Shown: in pieces, positions 44,022 to 55,276 of the stretch
Position numbering within the stretch: position 1 is the first letter of the stretch
How the letters are laid out: each line of letters opens with the position of its first letter
NCBI GenBank assembly: GCA_018257865.1
Contig: JAEUBA010000012.1
Location: 248,001 to 312,000, forward strand
DNA from: Stereocaulon alpinum
Lineage: Eukaryota; Ascomycota; Lecanoromycetes; Lecanorales; Stereocaulaceae
Reading direction: 5' to 3'
Length of the DNA: 64,000 nt
The notes under the pieces: generated by a model
Told to the model about the DNA's origin: nothing
What the model saw: the letters and a program-made list of their open reading frames with translations, nothing else
Database searches by the model: none
Position numbers and translations under genes: made by a program

Positions 44022-44496
44022 ACTGTTCTACTTTGCCTTGGCTGGCGACAGCGGACTTCTAACGGGGGTGGGCGTCGAAGTGTTGGATTGTTTATGGAAG
44101 TGGCTGAGTGTGGTGCGTCGGACCTGCGCTGTTGGGGACGGGTGTTAGAAAGGGCAGATAGAGGATCGCACACCTGTCCGTGACCCTGAATATTGGCAAG
44201 TGCAGCCCACGAAGGACTGAGATCCCTTGAAAGGTTGGTGGTGGTTTCGGGTTTTTGGGGTAGATTTCGAGTAAACAATAGGTCGCCTGGTCAATAAGTC
44301 GACTGGGAAAATTCGACTAGCTAGTTTCGGGTCTAGCTTACTTAATACATCATTGCCCGCCCGGAATCTCAACCAACTCTTCATCTCCAAGTTATTCGAG
44401 AACAATCCAGCCTACGTTCCCATCACAACCCAGCAACTCCTCTAAATTCCGCAACTACCCTCAACTACCTCCAGCTTATCCATTCCTACTACCGAC
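44022..44496. promoter_or_regulatory. Divergent upstream region of RFX and YOP1
   Basis: A 475-bp region between the two starts. It is C/T/A-rich just upstream of YOP1. No specific motif was recognised. An open frame on the minus strand (44018-44405) overlaps it but ends in another frame at the RFX start. Confidence 0.4.
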
Positions 44497-45353
44497 ATGT
44501 CGTCGCTCCAAGACCGAACACAACATCAGATTGGCCAGATAGATAAGGAGGTACGTTATATCTGCACCTTGCAACAGCTTCATCAGATCCGTTGCAGCTG
44601 GCCAGAAGCGCTCAGGTAGCTATGCGAAGACCTATACTAATATAGAGATGTTGTAGCTCTCCAAGTATCCCATGCTCAACAACTTTGAAAAGCAAACATC
44701 TGTACCTAAGGTCTATGCCTTTCTCGGCCTTGTCGGAATCTACTTCTTCTTAGTCTTCTTTAACATCGCCGGCGAATTCCTTGTAAACTTTGCAGGATTC
44801 CTTGTTCCAGGATATTATTCCCTTGATGCGCTTTTCAGTGCAAGCAAGACCGATGATACTCAAGTAAGGCTTTTGTGCTTTTTGATCCCCAAATACGAAC
44901 CCAGCTGATTGATTTGCAGTGGTTGACTGTAAGTGAGGCCCGGTACAGCCGCATCCACACACTTAGGACGGCGGTGTTGATATATAATAGTACTGGGTCG
45001 TTTATGCCTTTTTGACCGTTTTTGAGAGTGCCGTAAACGCTGTTTACTGGTTCCGTACGTCTTCTACTTGGCGCCCTCTTCTCAACCTGCTCTAACGTTC
45101 AACAGCCTTTTACTACACCTTCAAGTTTGTCCTCGTCTTGTGGATGGCCCTCCCCCAAACTGGGTATGTTTCTTTGCAACATCCCATTCAGGTATCTAAG
45201 CACGTGACTAATCGCGGTGATTACAGTGGCGCTCAAATCGTCTTCCGTTCCTTCATCCAGCCGGTATTCTCTCGCTTCTTCTCCCAGACCGGGTCTACCG
45301 CCGCGAACCTCCGTTCTCAAGCCGACCAGGCCACCAAGCCCCACGCCTTGTAA
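44497..45353 (+). CDS. YOP1: ER-shaping protein Yop1 (DP1/REEP5 family)
   Basis: Membrane-hairpin protein that curves tubular ER and partners with reticulons and Sey1. The model has six exons: 44497-44550, 44657-44863, 44920-44928, 44991-45054, 45106-45163 and 45227-45353 (519 nt, 172 aa). TB2/DP1/HVA22 pattern: LSKYPMLNNFEKQTSVPKVY, hairpin one (FLGLVGIYFFLVFFNIAGEF), FLVPGYYSLDAL, then DDTQ-WLT-YWVVYAFLTVFE and hairpin two (YYTFKFVLVLWMALPQT) and IVFRSFIQPVFSRFF. Exon 3 is only nine bases (TGG TTG ACT), flanked by a 56-bp and a 62-bp intron, and completes the invariant QWLTYWVVY. Divergent from the RFX gene. Confidence 0.95.
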
Positions 45354-46230
45354 AGTGCTCACATGCAACTATTTCAAATGTGTGCAGATGGATTCCTTGC
45401 GGGAATGGAGAGCCCTACAAAGTACCTCTCCCTCTAGCCTGGACCTCTGCAATGGCATCTGATAAGGAAGGGGGTGGAATACTGGGTTCACAGGGCGGCA
45501 TGTGTCTGGTGGAGGTCGAACGGTATGAAATAAGAGCAGTCATTGACCATGAACTATGCGTACGATGGTTTTCTCTTTGTACGATACAGCGCAATAGCTG
45601 TTAATGAACACTTCGTGCATTGCTTCTACGATTGGTCTACGCTTTTGTCTCAGGCTTGACGCCAAGCATGAGTGATAGAATGACTACCGATGTTCAAGTT
45701 TATGTCTTGCCAACCCTTCTATTCCAGCCGGTGGCAGGCTGCCTGTCAGGTTTAAAAGCCCTCTGCGGTGCCGCCAATCGAAGCAAAAATGAGCAAGCGA
45801 GAAGCGCTTGATCATTCCTGATTTGGTACATTATTCTTCTAAACGAGCCGATTGGAACTGAGCGATCCCTGCGTTGCGTGATCAACACCTGTAGCTGGCG
45901 CTGCCAAACCCAGTATTGGAAGCACGTCCAGATCTTTTGGCGAAGAAATGGTATGAAGAATAGTTAGGGGATGGCAATTCCGCACTAACTATTACATAAC
46001 GTCCTGGAACCCCGTCTGGGCCAGCCAAGGTCGGGATCTTAGTGCTGGAGATGGTATGTTCCTAGGGATTCATCCCATCCAAAATGCCGCTTACTTTGAC
46101 ACCTAGCCCAACGTTCAACAATCATACAGGCCGAATTGTCTAGTCAAGGTACAGATCGGTTTGCTGTAGGTTTCAAAATATTCCAATACTCCTTCCCCAA
46201 CCTTCTACACGTGGACTTAACTGTCTAAAG
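45354..46230. other. Convergent intergenic region YOP1/ATG101
   Basis: About 880 bp. A minus-strand frame of about 54 codons between roughly 45880 and 46050 follows an acceptor-like CAG, but no ATG101 splice reaches it in frame. No gene is called. Confidence 0.35.
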
Positions 46231-46918
46231 TTAGGCATAGCTACCTAGGGAATGTGTTGTGGTACGTACCTCGATGTGAAAGGGAAAGGGATTCCCTTCG
46301 TTCGTCGTCAATGGAGGTATATGGTCCTTATCTCGGTTCACTATCGTTACAACCTGCATCGCCGTCTTCTGCAGCGTTGAGCCAATGGCCTTGGTCACTT
46401 TCGTTCGTTCTGAGAAGGCCGTCAGTGTTGGAAACCCTCCTAAGGAAATTCCAAGCGGTAGAGGCCTACCAATCTCCGTTTTCGGTGTAGCTAGTGTCAC
46501 CTCCAGGCACCACGATTCCCAGCAGACCCCTTCCTCACCCTTCGCTCCAAACCAACCCAACACTCCATCTTTCCTTCTCTTCTTCTCGAAGAATTCTACG
46601 ACTAGCGAGCCCCGTACGCTGCTTTTAGGCGACGAAGTTGATGATAATTGTCTAATCAGTTGCCCCACGCGCGTATCTATGAGGGTTTCAAGTTCCGGGT
46701 CTGCGACGAGTGGAAGTGTGAACTCCAGAACTTCGAGGTATGAGGGACGGAGGGGGGAGAGGTAACGATGAAAAAAGATTGTATGTAGGATGCCTAAGAG
46801 TGTTAGTGCTGTCATACCGCCATACGTGGATGTAGTAGATACCTCGAACAATATCTTTGACACAAGTGGGGTCTGCGAAGACTTCTAGTATGTACTGTGG
46901 TGGCTTTCGGTGTTCCAT
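46231..46918 (-). CDS. ATG101: Autophagy-related protein Atg101
   Basis: HORMA-domain partner of Atg13 in the Atg1 initiation complex of fungi that lack the Atg17-Atg31-Atg29 arrangement of budding yeast. Exons are 46918-46843 and 46793-46231 (639 nt, 212 aa). The conserved start PQYILEVFADPTCVKDIVRG is joined to ILHTIFFHRYLSPLRP by a 49-bp intron. FFEKKRRKDGVLGWFGAKG contains the WF-finger motif that binds PI3K complex I in other species, and VCWESWCLEV follows. HIPPLTTNEGNPFPFHIEV is the usual C-terminal strand. The last dozen residues (after HIEV) are uncertain, because GTACGT at this point could be a donor to an unseen short exon. It diverges from PEX3. Confidence 0.88.
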
Positions 46919-47255
46919 AGTTCAAGGAAAGATCTCAGTCCTCACGAATATGACTGGTACCTCTTGGAAGCTCCTGCAGTGCCATTGACGGCCTTATCGG
47001 CCGGTGGAGTGAATCCCATCGTGCAGAGTGAGACAAAGCCAGGTGACATCGTCCACTCTAGAAGGAACGCCGACAACACGCCGAGGTAGTGGGGCCGAGG
47101 CCGCTAATTTCAAGCAAGCTTCGCGGTCAACACCAGCCATTTCGTTATTGACGTGTGAACCGCGCAATACCTTTCTTTTCCATTTGTTCGCACATATACG
47201 GCAATCGCGTTATCTGGGACTTCAAGCAGAAACCCTCAGCGTCCTTGTAAGAGGG
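46919..47255. promoter_or_regulatory. Divergent upstream region of ATG101 and PEX3
   Basis: The 337-bp region separates an autophagy gene from a peroxisome-biogenesis gene. It holds two CCGAGG (CCTCGG) boxes on the PEX3 side. Confidence 0.5.
47081..47100. promoter_or_regulatory. Pair of CCTCGG-type fatty-acid response boxes upstream of PEX3
   Basis: CCGAGG occurs at 47081-47086 and again at 47095-47100, 14 bases start to start. They lie about 175 and 160 bp before the PEX3 ATG. CCTCGG (same site, other strand) is the core bound by the zinc-cluster activators FarA/FarB of Aspergillus and their relatives, which induce beta-oxidation and peroxisome genes on fatty acids. Confidence 0.55.
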
Positions 47256-49078
47256 ATGATAGATGCTACGAGAAGATGGCTACGGCGCAATCGGACGGGC
47301 TTTGCTATTGGGTTCGGGGTCATTGGAATAGGATATATTGCAGGACAATATGTCCTCTCGAAGATTACAGAGGCGAGGGAGCGAATGGCTGGTGACCGCG
47401 TAGCGAAAGAGAAGTGCGCTTCCCAGTTCTGTAATGAGTAGGGCGGTCGTTGACACTCTCCAGCCTTCGTCGACGATTTCAACATAATCAGGAAGACTGT
47501 ACCATAACGGTTCTGGAGCTCCTACCTACAGTATCGGAGAACATAATAGAGGCTCTACCGTCGGAAAAGATTCTTGAAGAACTGCAGCAAAAGAAGGCGC
47601 AGCGATTAGGGAGAAGTGCAGGCACGTCAGACACAGCGCCATCAGACCTTTCGTCTGGGACTCCTAGTGGGATAGACGAAGATGGCAAGAGCATGTCAAG
47701 CGAGAGCTATGTGCATGCTAGCCAGATGGGAGCCTCCAGTACTGGGAACGGCGAAATGCGAACCCTGAAAACCAAGGCGCAACTTTGGGGCGAGCTCAAG
47801 ATCAGCTGTATGTGCTATTGTGCTCTATCCCGGAAAGGTGGAAATTGACACTGTATAGCAATAACGAGAGTGTTCACTTTGCTTTACACCGTCTCTCTCT
47901 TGAGTCTGCTGACCCGCATCCAACTTAATCTACTTGGGCGAAGGAACTACCTCTCCAGCGTCGTAGCTTTGGCATCGCATTCTCCACAGGATCCAAGAAT
48001 CAGCATGGAGAATCGCGACGACGATAACATTGAGCAAGCATATGGGACTGACTTCGAAACGAATCGCAAGTATCTAACCTTCAGCTGGTGGCTGTTGCAT
48101 AGGGGATGGAGGGACATTATGAACACAGTTGAGACAGCAGTCAAAGACGTCTTTGGACCGCTGAACCCAAGAGAAGATATCTCGCTTGAGCGGATGTCCA
48201 ATCTAGTGTTAGACGTCCGGAGGAAGGTCGAAGGCGCGACTCCTGAAGAGCGAAGGTAAGGCGATCCTTTATCTCGGAGTTGCACTTTCGCTCAACTTCA
48301 CAGAACTCGTGAATGGCTGTCTTTCGTTCTCCCGTCCCGCGATCAAGAAGACGCTGTTCTACGCGACTCAGGTATGGCTACTCCTCCGCCAGCACCACAA
48401 AACCCGCCAACTCTACAAGACCCATCGTCAATACCGTCTCCTCCAGAATCGCCAGCACCTGTTCCCGCAGTATCGCCAGCCCTCCGCCAACTTCTCGATG
48501 AAACTTCCGACCTCATAGAGTCCCCCATGTTCACCCATGTCCTCACACTGCTACTCGACTCCACATTCTCCCAGCTTGCAGATAGGAAGCTTCGTTCAGA
48601 AGCCTACAAACTTCCTCCACTCATACCAGAACCATTACCCACAGAAAGGATTACGGACGTGACGGAAGTCGATCCGGCGACCGCCTCCGCAAAACTACCT
48701 ATCATCTTGGCTGTTATGGTCAGAGAAGCTCATAGTATCGGACGCGGAGTGCCTAATGAATATGTTCAAGCCATGGAAAGCGTTAGCGAATTAGAGGGAT
48801 TTGCAGCGGTCGTCTATAGCAGTAATTTCGAATTTGAGGCCAGCTTCGAGGCCGGCGTTAGCCCTGGTAGTACGAGATCCGGGAGTGGACCTAACATGGA
48901 CTCGAGACCAAAGAGCCTGGAAGATTTGTCTGCTGACGAGGCAGACGATGCTGTAAGGGTGGAGAAAGGAGGAGGAATCGTAAACACGGCTAGTGGAGTT
49001 GTGGATGCCGCGTGGGGAGGGTTTGAGAGTATCTGGGGAAGCATTACAGGGAGAGGCGGCGAAACGATGACAGGATGA
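47256..49078 (+). CDS. PEX3: Peroxisomal biogenesis factor Pex3
   Basis: Integral membrane receptor for Pex19-bound peroxisomal membrane proteins; also anchors inheritance and pexophagy receptors. Exons are 47256-47413, 47464-47807, 47859-48255 and 48304-49078 (1674 nt, 557 aa). The short N-terminus MIDATRRWLRRNRTG is basic targeting sequence, followed by a membrane segment (FAIGFGVIGIGYIAGQYVLS) at about 16-36. The conserved RRRFQHNQEDCTITVLELLP and the LLYTVSLLSLLTRIQLNLLGRRNYL helix identify the family. SWWLLHRGWRDIM and LPSRDQEDAVLRDSGM follow. A Pro-rich insert (about 355-390) and an acidic-rich segment near the end are typical of filamentous fungi. Introns are 48-51 bp. Confidence 0.94.
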
Positions 49079-49460
49079 CCGTCCATGCTAATAGTTGATA
49101 TACTCAAGGTTACGGAGATTGATGTGAGCATCCAGCCAGGCGTATAACTTTATTAAATTGTAGAAGATAATGTGTGGAAATAATTCTCGGACCCGCTCTA
49201 TAGGTGCCTCGTCCCAATTCAAATCCTGCCAGTAGCCATGAATAATTGACTCTTTAGTCCTTCGACAATCTGGTCACATCGATTACAGAGGACATGGTTG
49301 AACTTGTACTAGGGCTATTGACCTAGCGCCTTTTCCAGACTAGCATGTCTCAGCCTTACAGGCATAGAAAAGCCACGACTCAGAATTCCGCTACCCTTCC
49401 AGATTTCTCTCTTCAAAGCAACAAACCATTCTTAATCAATCACCACCTTACGAATTATAG
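49079..49460. other. Short intergenic region PEX3/derlin
   Basis: About 380 bp between genes on the same strand. It should hold the PEX3 3' UTR and derlin promoter. No feature recognised. Confidence 0.4.
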
Positions 49461-50788
49461 ATGGACGGGTATTGGGCAGCGCCCCCAGTGTCAAGGTATG
49501 TACGGACCTCCTTACACCGTTCTTAGCGCTCCTTATACTTATTGCCACCGTTCTGATACTGATGGGATAGGAAGGACTTTGACAGCTCTGACGGCTGTTA
49601 CATCATGTCTCGTGTACGGGGGATTACTTGATCCTTATCGAATTATCTTCTATTTGCCGTCGATCTTCAAGTTCCCGTTACCAGAGATATGGCGTTTCTT
49701 CAGCTGTTTTTGGCTGACTGGCCCTCAATTGAGCATCCTTTTTGATACGTACTTCTGTAAGTAGGTCTCTAAGACCTTGGGTGAGTGAGTGCTTATCGAT
49801 CGCAGTATGGACGTACTCGAGTGCTTTGGAGAAGGGGTCTGGACGGTTTTCGCAACCTGGGGACTTCCTTGTCTACATCATATTTCTTGGCTTGGTCATC
49901 GTGGTATGTGGAGACAATGCTTTCAAACAGTTCCTCGATTGCCGAAGTCTCTATTCTCGCATCGCTTACTCTGTGCTGCCTGCATTGTTCTATTGTGAAA
50001 ACCTCACATATCTGCCCGCCCAGTCGTACTCTAGCTGAAGCGGTTCCTGGAGATGAGGAAGATTACCCTTGCATTTAGCGTTGGCCCGTCATTCGCAATC
50101 AATCCTTAAGGGCCTTCGTGCGGTGTAGGCACGGTGGGAGCGACATTTGAGAATAGCCCACGTGATCTTCGGATATTTACATTGGGTGGTTTTTGCTTCC
50201 TACATATCCGTTTATCTCCATACATTCCTTACCCGTTCAGATACGCTCGATGGCCAAATCTGGAACCATTACTGACATATACAAGGCTACTGCTGGTGGT
50301 ATACTAGGCGGTATGGTGTTTACGCAAGGTGAGAGCTCTCTTCTGTTTCATTCGACTACTTACTAATCTTCATAGCTCTCATCCTCGGCATTGCATATAC
50401 CTACGCGCAAGACAACAAAGGCAAAAAAGCCACTTTCTTCATCATTTCATTCAATGTGATGTGGTTACCATGGGCTATGCTGTTGATGACATTCGTCATG
50501 GCGGGACCAGGCTCGGCTATGAATCAGGCAACGGGACTTATTGCGGCTCACCTCTACGACTTTCTGACCCGCCTGTGGCCAGAATTTGGTGGTGGAAAGA
50601 ATTACATCTTCACACCTACTATCGTAAAGCGATGGTTTGGTGGAGACCGGCCAAACATCCAAGCCAGAGGATATGGAACGGCCTACAGACAAGCAGCTCC
50701 AGCGCCTGGTCGCGGAACGTCAAGCGGGTTTGGCTTCGCGAGTGCATGGGGTACAAGAGGTCAAGGTCGGCGCCTGGGAGGGGATTAA
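49461..50788 (+). CDS. Derlin (Der1/Dfm1 family), ER-associated degradation
   Basis: Rhomboid-like ER membrane protein that helps extract misfolded proteins for proteasomal degradation. Exons are 49461-49495, 49575-49756, 49806-49903, 50286-50328 and 50376-50788 (771 nt, 256 aa). The start MDGYWAAPPVSRTLTALTAV is the derlin N-terminus. The WR motif occurs in EIWRFFSCFWLTGPQLS, then the loop GSGRFSQPGDFLVYIIF, GGILGGMVFTQALILGIAYT, and ATFFIISFNVMWLPWAMLLM with GLIAAHLYDFLTRLWPEFGG. The C-terminus is Gly/Arg-rich (RGQGRRLGGD). Intron 3 (49904-50285) is 382 bp, much longer than the others (47-79 bp). Whether it is the Der1 or Dfm1 orthologue is not resolved. Confidence 0.92.
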
Positions 50789-51073
50789 GTGGGCAGCATG
50801 TACGATGAATGTAACAACTGTATTGGGTATGATTAGATGAATATAGAGCCACTTTCGCATATGATGACCACGCTTGGCCATGGACCGTGTAAAATTGCCC
50901 TTACAGAACCACGCTAGTGATTGGTCCTCCCGCACAAAAATTTAAAGCAAGCTCTCCGCAGCCCACAGCTCACTTGGCAAGAGCACCTCATGTTCGACCA
51001 CTCCAGCAATCCAAAGAGAAGGAAGCACCCGCGTGCCAGTGATTAAGCTACGTAGCGCCCCTTCCTTCCAAGA

Positions 51074-52683
51074 ATGGCAGTCGTTCTTGCCAAAGGCGAG
51101 GACCTCGACCACACCATCAAACCAGAAGCTACGACTCCTACCGTGGATACAAGCGATTGGCCATTGCTCCTCAAGAACTACAACCGTCTTCTTGTCCGGA
51201 CGGGACATTTCACTCCTATACCAGTGGGATGTGCGCCTCTGAAGCGTGACCTCAAATCTTTCATTAGCTCTGGTGTGATCAATCTCGATAAACCTTCGAA
51301 CCCCTCTAGCCATGAAGTTGTCGCGTGGGTGAAGCGTATGCTCAGGTACGTCAGGCGGAAGGAAATCAAACTGGGAAATCGATACTGACGAGAAGCAGGA
51401 TTGAGAAGACGGGACACAGCGGAACCCTCGACCCAAAAGTCACAGGCTGCCTCATCGTCTGCTGCGATCGTGCAACCCGTCTTGTGAAATCACAACAAGG
51501 CGCAGGCAAAGAATACGTCTGTGTCATACGCCTACACGATAAACTCCCAGGAGGAGAAGCACAGCTCGCTCGAGCACTGGAAACCCTCACAGGCGCACTC
51601 TTCCAGCGCCCACCTTTGATTTCAGCCGTTAAGCGTCAATTGCGTATCCGAACCATATATGAAAGCAAACTCTATGAATTCGACAATGACAGACATCTTG
51701 GCGTCTTTTGGGTCAGCTGCGAAGCAGGAACATACATTCGAACGCTATGTGTGCACCTTGGGTTACTGCTGGGTGTGGGCGCACATATGCAAGAGCTGAG
51801 GAGAGTGAGGAGTGGGGCTATGGATGAAGTGGACGGAATGGTGACGCTACATGACGTGCTTGACGCACAATGGATGTATGATAATCAGAGGGACGAGTCG
51901 TACTTGAGGAAAGTTATTCGGCCGTTGGAAAGTCTTCTTACTACGTACAAGCGAATTGTTGTCAAGGACAGTGCGGTTAATGCTGTTTGTTATGGGGCGA
52001 AATTGATGATTCCGGGCTTGTTGAGATATGGTATGGTCAAGCTATTAGGATATTTGAGGTTGATGTGCTGACTTCTCCTGTAGAGGCTGGTATCGAAGTC
52101 CACGAAGAGGTCGTTCTTATGACCACAAAAGGCGAGGCTATTGCCCTCGGGATCGCACAAATGTCCACCGTCGAGCTCTCATCATGCGATCATGGCGTCG
52201 TTGCGAAGGTCAAACGGTGTATCATGGAGCGGGACCTCTATCCCAGAAGATGGGGCTTAGGTCCTACAGCACTAGAGAAGAAGAAGCTGAAGTCGGACGG
52301 AAAGCTTGATGTGAGCTTCTCTCTACACCTCGCTTCACACAAGTACAAGCTAACAAACACAGAAATACGGCCGCCCTAACGAAGCAACACCAGCCAAATG
52401 GAACTCAGAATACAAAGACTTCAACGCACCCCTCGAAAACGGGACCGCCATGGAACTCATCGGCCCTTCAGCCCCCATAAAATCCGAGCAACCAGCAGAC
52501 GCAGGAGCCACAGAAAAACCCGCCAAGGCATCATCACCAGCCAAAGAAGACGGGGACTCGAAGAAGAGGAAAAGACATGAAGGTGAAACGGCTGAGGAGA
52601 GGGCAGAACGCAAGCGGAAAAAGAAAGAGAAGAAGGAGAAGAGGAAGTCGAAGAAAGAGGAGTCTGAAGAGGAAAGTGAGTAG
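51074..52683 (+). CDS. CBF5: Box H/ACA snoRNP pseudouridine synthase Cbf5 (dyskerin)
   Basis: Catalytic subunit that converts uridine to pseudouridine in rRNA, guided by H/ACA RNAs, in the nucleolus. Exons are 51074-51345, 51399-52030, 52084-52310 and 52363-52683 (1452 nt, 483 aa). The DKCLD-type N-terminal region (TSDWPLLLKNYNRLLVRTGH) precedes the TruB domain: NLDKPSNPSSHEVVAWVKR and the catalytic HSGTLDPKVTG (Asp at about residue 102). The PUA domain from about 300 includes EEVVLMTTKGEAIALGIAQM. The tail is Lys/Glu-rich (about 70 aa with KKKEKKEKRKSKK), as in all Cbf5. Introns are 52-53 bp. Confidence 0.96.
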
Positions 52684-53145
52684 GAAAAAGTCGTTGCCTT
52701 GGCTTATGGCAGTGCGCTTGGATGGCGCTCGATATTTTTGTAATATAGCTTGGCATCTACATAGGATACAGGATACCTTGAGGCTTGATGCTTGTGAGAA
52801 TTTATAGGATTGAGTTGAAGAAATTTAGATCAAAGTTGAGTGATAATTGGCTCCTGTTGTGCTGGATCCTTGCACTAGCCATACACGCAATTTCAGCTCT
52901 TCAAGCCCACTTCGTGAGCTGTGATGGAAGTCTGACAAGTTGAGAATGCGTATATCGAGGCTCAAAAGGATAGCAAGCGTGTAGAGTTGTGGAACCAGAC
53001 AGGCCTATTGTCAAGATCCATGCTCGCATAAACCAAAACAGGACCTTGATACTCTAATATATACCATTGAAAGAGCCAAAAAGGGTTTGCTGAATCTCCT
53101 CAACGCCTCTTCAAAACGCTATGCAAACCCAACCCCCCAAAAACC
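52684..53145. other. Convergent intergenic region CBF5/YTP1-like gene
   Basis: About 460 bp, probably two 3' UTRs. No gene or repeat recognised. Confidence 0.45.
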
Positions 53146-54724
53146 TCAAACAGTCCCCCTCGCACTCTCCTTCCTCCTCCCCGCCGCCCCAGCCGACTCC
53201 TCACTAATCTCATCCTCACTCATCAACCCTTCCAACTCAAATTCCTCTGCATCCCTGACCGTCCGATCTACATACCCATTCGCACCTCCATTCGCCAAAG
53301 TCTTAGCCTGAGTCTCTAGAGGCCATGCGTAACTTGCGTAGAGGTGGAGGAGCATGGAGACGAAGAGGAAGAGGAGGAAGGAGATGCTGTAGAGGAGGAG
53401 GATGTAGGAGACGTGGGAGACGTGGGCGGTTGCTAGGAGGGCCATTTGTTCTTCTGTTGCGCCCATGAAGAGGAAGCCGGATGTGTAGAGGAGCTGTGGG
53501 GGAGGGCGGTGTTAGTTGGTTGTCTGGGGTGGTGGGTGGGAGGAGGGGTGACTTACGAAGGGGGTAAGGTATTGGAAACTGTTTGTTTCTTCGCTGTCGG
53601 TGTCGGAGATTGAGTTGGCGTCCCGAAGCACGAAGGATATCTCGACTATCCTGACGGCCCCGGCGGCCATTAGGGTGTATCCGAAGACACTGTGGACGTG
53701 CGTGCTGAGTTCCAGCTCCTGTGGATGCGCACTCATGCCCCATCCCGTAAGCATAATAACCACGGCGGGAAAGATGTTCCTCTTTGGCCTTCCATCTCTT
53801 TTCCTCGATAGCCATACGCCTAGTAGCCCAGCACACCACCACACTATACCCATACTTGTATGCTGTAGGTCGTTCTTCACCCATGGCCCGCCCCATCTAT
53901 GCTCTGTGAATGTATTGACGCATCCCCACGCTGCAATCAGCAAGCTGTCAAAGAACTCCTGACTCCGTCCCGACCGCTTCAGCCAGACTTGTCCAACCAG
54001 TAGTAGAATGGTGAGAATGATGCCGTATCCAATGAACGCACTCCCCATGATGAAATGCGCCAGACACTGGCCGAGGTGATCGTCCCGACAGAACCCCAGC
54101 GCAGTGATGCCGCCGAATAGCATCTGTACCCAGCTTGCGACTGGCATAGCTTTCCCCATCATTCCGTGCATCATGATTGTGTACCTCCGTATGCGGACGT
54201 GGATCCCCTGTTCGAAATGCAGCTTTAGGTAGACACCAAGGACAACTTGCATGATTAGCATCAGCATGAGCATAGTTGCCATCGAGGCATGGACGTTTGG
54301 TGCGAATTGTCGACCGCCATGGGAGTGGCCGAGGAAGTAGCCTACTATTGCGAGGACGGCGCCGAAGGTTTGGAGAGGGACGTGCCAACGTGAGCGGACT
54401 ATCTAGTGGGAGGTCAGTCAAGGAGGATTGGGCGGGTGCGGAAAGGAAGACATACTCCAAGGACCATGCCAGTTGGGAAGATGATGCCGAAGGAAAGAAT
54501 TTGTATCAATATATGTATCCATAATATTGTGTCCTGTCATGCGTAAGCCCAGCAGGAGAGACTCTTGTGTGAGGGAAGCGTACTATGGGTTCTGCCGATA
54601 CTGCCTTGCCTTCCGGTATATCGTCCATATGGTGTTCATGGCCGAAGACCTGGACAGCGAAGCATAGCAAAGCAGCTATGCTCAGCGGCCGCGACATGGC
54701 TGCTGTTCGCAAGATTGAGAGCAT
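53146..54724 (-). CDS. YTP1-family multi-pass membrane protein
   Basis: Exons are 54724-54584, 54533-54456, 54402-53557 and 53493-53146 (1413 nt, 470 aa). The N-terminus (MSRPLSIAALLCFAVQVFGH within the first 30 residues) is a signal peptide or first membrane segment, followed by a His-rich HEHHMDD. About ten further hydrophobic helices follow, including ILWIHILIQILSFGIIFPTG and ATMLMLMLIMQVVLGVYLKL. The HGMMGKAMPVASWVQMLFGG segment resembles cytochrome b561/DUF2427-type heme helices, with several in-helix His. The C-terminal half matches the Ytp1 domain (QEFFDSLLIAAWGCVNTFTE, HRWGGPWVKNDLQHTSMGIV). The role of Ytp1 is poorly known; a link to respiration, heme or copper is only suggested. An alternative start is the Met at 54697. 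Confidence 0.88.
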
Positions 54725-55276
54725 TACGAAGGGCGCATGCGTATAGTTGGTTGGCCTCTCATTGTCCCACAGGGCGAATAGGCTTGTACCAGAGGAAGGG
54801 CGAGTATTGGGTGACAATCGAGTTCAGGTACAAAGAATATCAGCGTCGTGGTCTTCTAGGAAACCGAGGGGCCTTCGGGGGCAAAATGTTGACCAATGAG
54901 CGGAGACCAACGGAAAGCATGCCGCCCTGGTCAGCAATGAAAGCTCTAGCAGACAACTCCCTGACGCCATTTACATCAAAGCATCTGATCTAATAATGGA
55001 AAAGTCGTTCCAATTCATGACAGTATCCCTTTGTGGAAATCTGATAGTCCGGACTCAAAGCATAGGGCCCTTATCAATTACATTGTACTGAATGGAACAT
55101 GTAGGTAATTGGTCTGAAAGCCCTCGATTTGTTTTACACCGTATCTTTACAGACTCTCTATAGTATCAGCACGTCTCTTTCTTGATTCGCCCGAAACAAT
55201 TAAGATTCCGTCCTTTCTCTTCCCGTTCTCAGCTCGATCTCTCAAGAACATCCCTGTGCCTTAACAGCCTGCAACA
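54725..55276. promoter_or_regulatory. Divergent upstream region of the YTP1-like gene and SWI5
   Basis: About 550 bp between two starts. No specific element was recognised. The 54565-54993 open frame is antisense to the YTP1 start and is not accepted. Confidence 0.4.

Noticed and set aside
45880..46050. Extra 3' exon for ATG101 (minus-strand open frame after a CAG)
   Set aside because: From the possible donor after HIE the phase leads straight to a stop; no in-frame splice was found.
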